Part shown: positions 60,939 through 64,000 of the stretch, piece after piece
Layout of the letters: the number at the start of each line of letters is the position of its first letter
Position numbering within the stretch: position 1 is the first letter of the stretch
Assembly (NCBI RefSeq): GCF_021440085.1
Contig: NZ_JAKCPW010000019.1
Coordinates: 1-64,000, forward strand
Direction of reading: 5' to 3'
Origin: Dyadobacter sp. CY261
Lineage (GTDB): Bacteria; Bacteroidota; Bacteroidia; Cytophagales; Spirosomataceae
DNA: 64,000 nt
Notes under the pieces: generated by a model
Told to the model about the DNA's origin: nothing
The model's database searches: none
The model's input: the letters and a program-made list of their open reading frames with translations, nothing else
Program-made: the position numbers and the translations under genes

Positions 60939-63812
60939 TCATCTCAAAACATGCCGGTTTGTTAAATCTTTGAATGATGAAGAATTTGCAAATGCTTTGT
61001 CGATGTCGTCAAGCACTTTGTCTTTACGCAAGAATGCCTTGGTGATCAGCCCGGTTGTAAACGATTTTTCAAACCATTTCAATGCTTCTTCATTTTTTCT
61101 TTGCTGAGCCAAAGCACAACCAATGAGATAATAAGCGACGCCTCTGAGCTCATCCCGGTTGCCTATGCGGGATAGTATTTTAACAGCTTCCACGGGCTGG
61201 CTGGTTTTGATATACGCGGTGCCGAAGTTAATGATTGAAGCAGACGTTTTCACAGGTGAGTCCGATTGGAATGAAGCTAAATAGTCGGTGATCGCGTCCG
61301 GGTATTTTTTTAACACGACCAGATTATCAGCTCTTTTTAGAAGTGCCTCAGAACGACAGCGTTTGTTAGCGGTATCCATTTGAATAGCTTTTGTAAATGC
61401 CGTTATCGCGTCGGCATATCGTTCATCTTTTTCAAGGGTATGGCCCAGTTGCAGCTGGTAAAATGGATTTTGAGGGTCTAAGGCTGATGCCTGGCGATAG
61501 TCGCTGATGGCTTTTTTCAGGTTGCCCCTTAGCCTGTTTGCAGCACCCCTGTTGGAATAGATCTCCGCAGATTTATCCATTTTATAAATCGCCCGATCGT
61601 ATTCTTCAATAGCGTTGTCGATCATATTTAGTGCAAGGTGTGCCATACCCAGCTTGTTGTAAGCGACGGCATAGAGGCTGTCAGACATGATTGAGCCGAT
61701 TTTCTTTTCATTAATTTTTATGAATTCATACGCCGTAACCGCTTTATCATATTGTTTTAGCTCAAAAAAAGCATCCCCTTCACCCACGCGGGCTTCGTAT
61801 AGTACCGGCGAAATCTGATAGGTGTGATTATAATCGGTTGCTGCCTTTGTGTATTCCTTCATGGCAAACCAGAGTTTGGCCCTGCCCAGAAAGGCATCTG
61901 CAAATTGGGCCTGATAAAATATCGCCTTGTCGTAGGCGGTCATGGCTGCCGCTGAGTCGCGGATACCCAGGTAACCATTGGCCTTATGGTACCAAAAATC
62001 AGCTACTGTCGGTTTGATGTGGATTGCATTATCGTATTGGGCAATAGCATGGGCAAATTGCCCGGCTTGAAGTGATTTGGTACCTTCATGAAAATAAGCA
62101 AATGCAATCGAAGAAATTTGCTCTTCCTGTTCAGGCGTGACCTTCATTTTTCTTAGTCTGGCAAAATCCCTGCCTGCCTGCTCGACATCCGAGCGTTTGA
62201 CATAAGATAGCCCTCTGAAATAATAGGAGTCCTGGGCAAGTGTATCGCGTTCGAGTGCCGCTGAGAAGTCGGCAACGGCTTTCGAGAACTCTTCTGAATT
62301 GAAAAATAACAGGCCACGTTGATGGTAGTGAGACGCATTCTGCGGCGATAGCTGAATAGCACGGTAATAGTCCTCCAATGCACCCGGGACGTTCCGGGTC
62401 AATATGCGAAGCTGCGCACGTTTCGCTAGTATTTCATCGGCCGTGTTGTCGATGTTCAAATAGCTGGTGAGGTCCGCAACGGCTTTGGGAAAATCTTTTG
62501 TTGACGCATACAGTTCTGACCGCGCCCGCAATGCAGCCAGATTTGCGTAGTCCAGTTCAATAGCCTTGCCCAGATCCTTCAATGCCTTATCATCGTCCCG
62601 GACCATCACATATGCCAGACCTCTTCCCAAATAATGGTCTGAATTATCTTTTTCTTTTTTGAGGATGCGTGAGTAGTCTTTTATTACCTCGTCATATTTT
62701 CCGGAATTGTATTTTTCGTCCAACTCAGTTTTAAGGCTCGATTTCTGATTCAGCATTTTAATAGTCTCAGCCAGTTGCAGTGAGTCAGGTAGCAGATCAA
62801 ATGCCTTCTGAAAATGGCCAACCGCTTCGGAATAGTTCCTTTTCTTCTGCGCAATGGAAGCTTTTGCCAGATACTGTTTTACAAGATCAGCTTTTGTTTG
62901 CCTGGCTTTTTCAAATGCTCTTTTTACCTGATAAATCTTCCTTCTGGGAAGCAAATCTTCATAATTGTTCAGTTTCTCAGCTTCTGTGTACGCTTCCAGC
63001 GCCTTTTCATAATCTCCTTCCTGAAAAGCCTGGTCACCGTCGGTCAACCATTTATTATAGATCTCCTGCGCCTTGCGCTCGGCCTCCCGCTCCTTTTGCC
63101 GGGCAATGTCCGCTTCGGTCGGCAGGGAAACCGATTGTTCATTGACAGTCGCTGCTGAATCGGGGATAAGGGCGACGTTGTTGAGCGAAGCGTTTAATGA
63201 GTCTTTTTCCGTGTAAAAGGCGATTTGCGAAATATAGGTAGTCCATTTTTTGCCTTTCTTCTCGGCTCTTACTTCCGCAACTCTCTTTATTGGCCGGTAA
63301 GGCCGGTTGATCTGATTGTGCTGCCCCTTGAAATGAGAAGTGAAGAAGACCTTAACGTAATAATAGTAGTCCGATTTTTTCAGATCGGAGGCTTCGAAAT
63401 CCGACAGCTCAATTGTCCTTTCAATGCTTTTTGGGTAAAATAGCTCGAAATTGCTCAGATACTTATCCACGGGTAGGTCGGTACTATTCGTAGCGGAAGT
63501 GAATTCCGGGTTGAGGTCGTCTTCGATAATAACCTTGTCGTCATAAAAAAGCTTATTTGGAGATTCGCCATAGCTGTCAGCCATGATCGACTTTCTTTCA
63601 AACGCACTTAGATCTTCAAAAGTGATCGTGTTGAGCAGGTCATTGAGCCCCTTTTCAATCTTTCGTCGGGCAAGTAGTTTCACTTCATTATTGTCCCGCT
63701 GACTGAGCGTATCCTGCAAGTCGGCCGCCCGGAGGTGAGCGGGGAGCAGGATGCCGATGAGGATGATGACACAATTAAAATTTCGCACGACGAACGTATT
63801 TAACAATTGCAT
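60939..63812 (-). CDS. Large exported TPR protein
   Basis: A 957-residue protein with an N-terminal signal (CVIILIGILLPAHLRAADLQ). Residues about 40-230 are a domain of unknown fold (DDLNPEFTSATNSTDLPVDK, VKVFFTSHFKGQHNQINRPY). From about residue 255 to the C-terminus there are about 18 tetratricopeptide repeats, some nearly canonical (GDQAFQEGDYEKALEAYTEA, YSNRGAANRLRGNLKKAISD). It should be a periplasmic or outer-membrane scaffold. It is 23 bp downstream of a partly visible gene in the same direction, so they form an operon. Confidence 0.88.
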   Translation of the reverse strand: MQLLNTFVVRNFNCVIILIGILLPAHLRAADLQDTLSQRDNNEVKLLARRKIEKGLNDLLNTITFEDLSAFERKSIMADSYGESPNKLFYDDKVIIEDDLNPEFTSATNSTDLPVDKYLSNFELFYPKSIERTIELSDFEASDLKKSDYYYYVKVFFTSHFKGQHNQINRPYRPIKRVAEVRAEKKGKKWTTYISQIAFYTEKDSLNASLNNVALIPDSAATVNEQSVSLPTEADIARQKEREAERKAQEIYNKWLTDGDQAFQEGDYEKALEAYTEAEKLNNYEDLLPRRKIYQVKRAFEKARQTKADLVKQYLAKASIAQKKRNYSEAVGHFQKAFDLLPDSLQLAETIKMLNQKSSLKTELDEKYNSGKYDEVIKDYSRILKKEKDNSDHYLGRGLAYVMVRDDDKALKDLGKAIELDYANLAALRARSELYASTKDFPKAVADLTSYLNIDNTADEILAKRAQLRILTRNVPGALEDYYRAIQLSPQNASHYHQRGLLFFNSEEFSKAVADFSAALERDTLAQDSYYFRGLSYVKRSDVEQAGRDFARLRKMKVTPEQEEQISSIAFAYFHEGTKSLQAGQFAHAIAQYDNAIHIKPTVADFWYHKANGYLGIRDSAAAMTAYDKAIFYQAQFADAFLGRAKLWFAMKEYTKAATDYNHTYQISPVLYEARVGEGDAFFELKQYDKAVTAYEFIKINEKKIGSIMSDSLYAVAYNKLGMAHLALNMIDNAIEEYDRAIYKMDKSAEIYSNRGAANRLRGNLKKAISDYRQASALDPQNPFYQLQLGHTLEKDERYADAITAFTKAIQMDTANKRCRSEALLKRADNLVVLKKYPDAITDYLASFQSDSPVKTSASIINFGTAYIKTSQPVEAVKILSRIGNRDELRGVAYYLIGCALAQQRKNEEALKWFEKSFTTGLITKAFLRKDKVLDDIDKAFANSSSFKDLTNRHVLR

Positions 63813-63835
63813 GATGAATTTCCGGGCATCGGTGT

Positions 63836-64000
63836 TTATGGATTGGTACTGATTCCAATATTCCCGAGCAAAATCTCCCAGTTGGTTGTCTGCTGCCCTT
63901 CAACCGCCTTCTGATAGCTTTGCAGCTTCACTTTTACATTCTTTTTTGTGACGTCGCTGTACACAATATCCTGACCGTTCGTGTCAAAACCGGTGAAAGT
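63836..64000 (-). CDS. 3' end of an unrecognised gene
   Basis: The minus strand is open from the window edge to a TAA at 63836-63838, giving at least 54 residues: FTGFDTNGQDIVYSDVT, then KKNVKVKLQSYQKAVEGQQ, then TNWEILLGNIGISTNP. The sequence is polar and beta-like and I do not recognise it. It lies directly upstream of the large TPR gene (23-bp gap) and reads the same way, so the two are probably cotranscribed. Confidence 0.7.
   Translation of the reverse strand, partial: TFTGFDTNGQDIVYSDVTKKNVKVKLQSYQKAVEGQQTTNWEILLGNIGISTNP

Overview
The window looks like a chromosome segment of a Bacteroidota species of the Cytophagia, most likely Dyadobacter or a close relative (inference from gene content, no search run). 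Evidence: type IX secretion genes (a PorD/DUF4835 protein and a T9SS C-terminal sorting domain protein), the block bamD - rpoZ (omega) - coaBC - porD - recN that is usual in this phylum, TonB-linked surface proteins, lipoproteins with C-terminal lipoboxes, promoters of the TAnnTTTG type and almost no Shine-Dalgarno sequences.

Layout. 1-5340 is an accessory island. Two tandem 149-bp units, each a tRNA-Asp-like sequence plus an intrinsic terminator, are interrupted at the 3' end of the second unit by a decayed integrative element of about 5.0 kb. It carries a tyrosine integrase with an in-frame amber codon, an IS1182-family insertion sequence and two orphan genes, and the original terminator repeat reappears at its right end. 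5349-13005 is a signalling block: a TPR histidine kinase, a small lipoprotein and two exported caspase-fold proteins, one fused to a long TPR array. 13404-16984 holds an odd tRNA-like RNA, an AsnC regulator, a PadR-TonB operon, a DnaQ-type exonuclease, a 58-residue lipoprotein and tRNA-Ala(GGC). 17052-18259 is a collapsed alpha-galactosidase-like gene. 18435-22091 is the oxidative pentose phosphate operon gnd-zwf-pgl, followed by an SPFH/band-7 protein. 23291-26060 is an ABC transporter operon with a GntR regulator. 26179-29132 is an overlapping cysteine desulfurase/XdhC/MobA-like operon for molybdenum cofactor work.

29310-31749 holds a pair resembling the DabB/DabA inorganic carbon transporter, but both proteins are strongly shortened and the DabA-like one lacks a recognisable zinc core. 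This is the best candidate for something undescribed. 32054-37989 has a 1-Cys peroxiredoxin, membrane proteins and an outer-membrane receptor. 38229-45977 has htpG, rho, coaX, an outer-membrane protein and lptC. 45974-47515 is a cytochrome c/SCO1 group. 47548-53151 is the recN...bamD block read leftward. 53227-57096 has a T9SS cargo protein, an OstA-like protein and tilS. 57150-60878 is a 7TMR-DISM kinase/NarL-type regulator pair with a perfect 44-bp palindrome at the junction, then a PAS-LuxR regulator. 60939-64000 holds a 957-residue TPR protein and the end of another gene.

Most genes are ordinary housekeeping or envelope genes. The accessory island, the caspase block, the two tRNA-like loci, the short Dab pair and several strong palindromes are what deserve attention.
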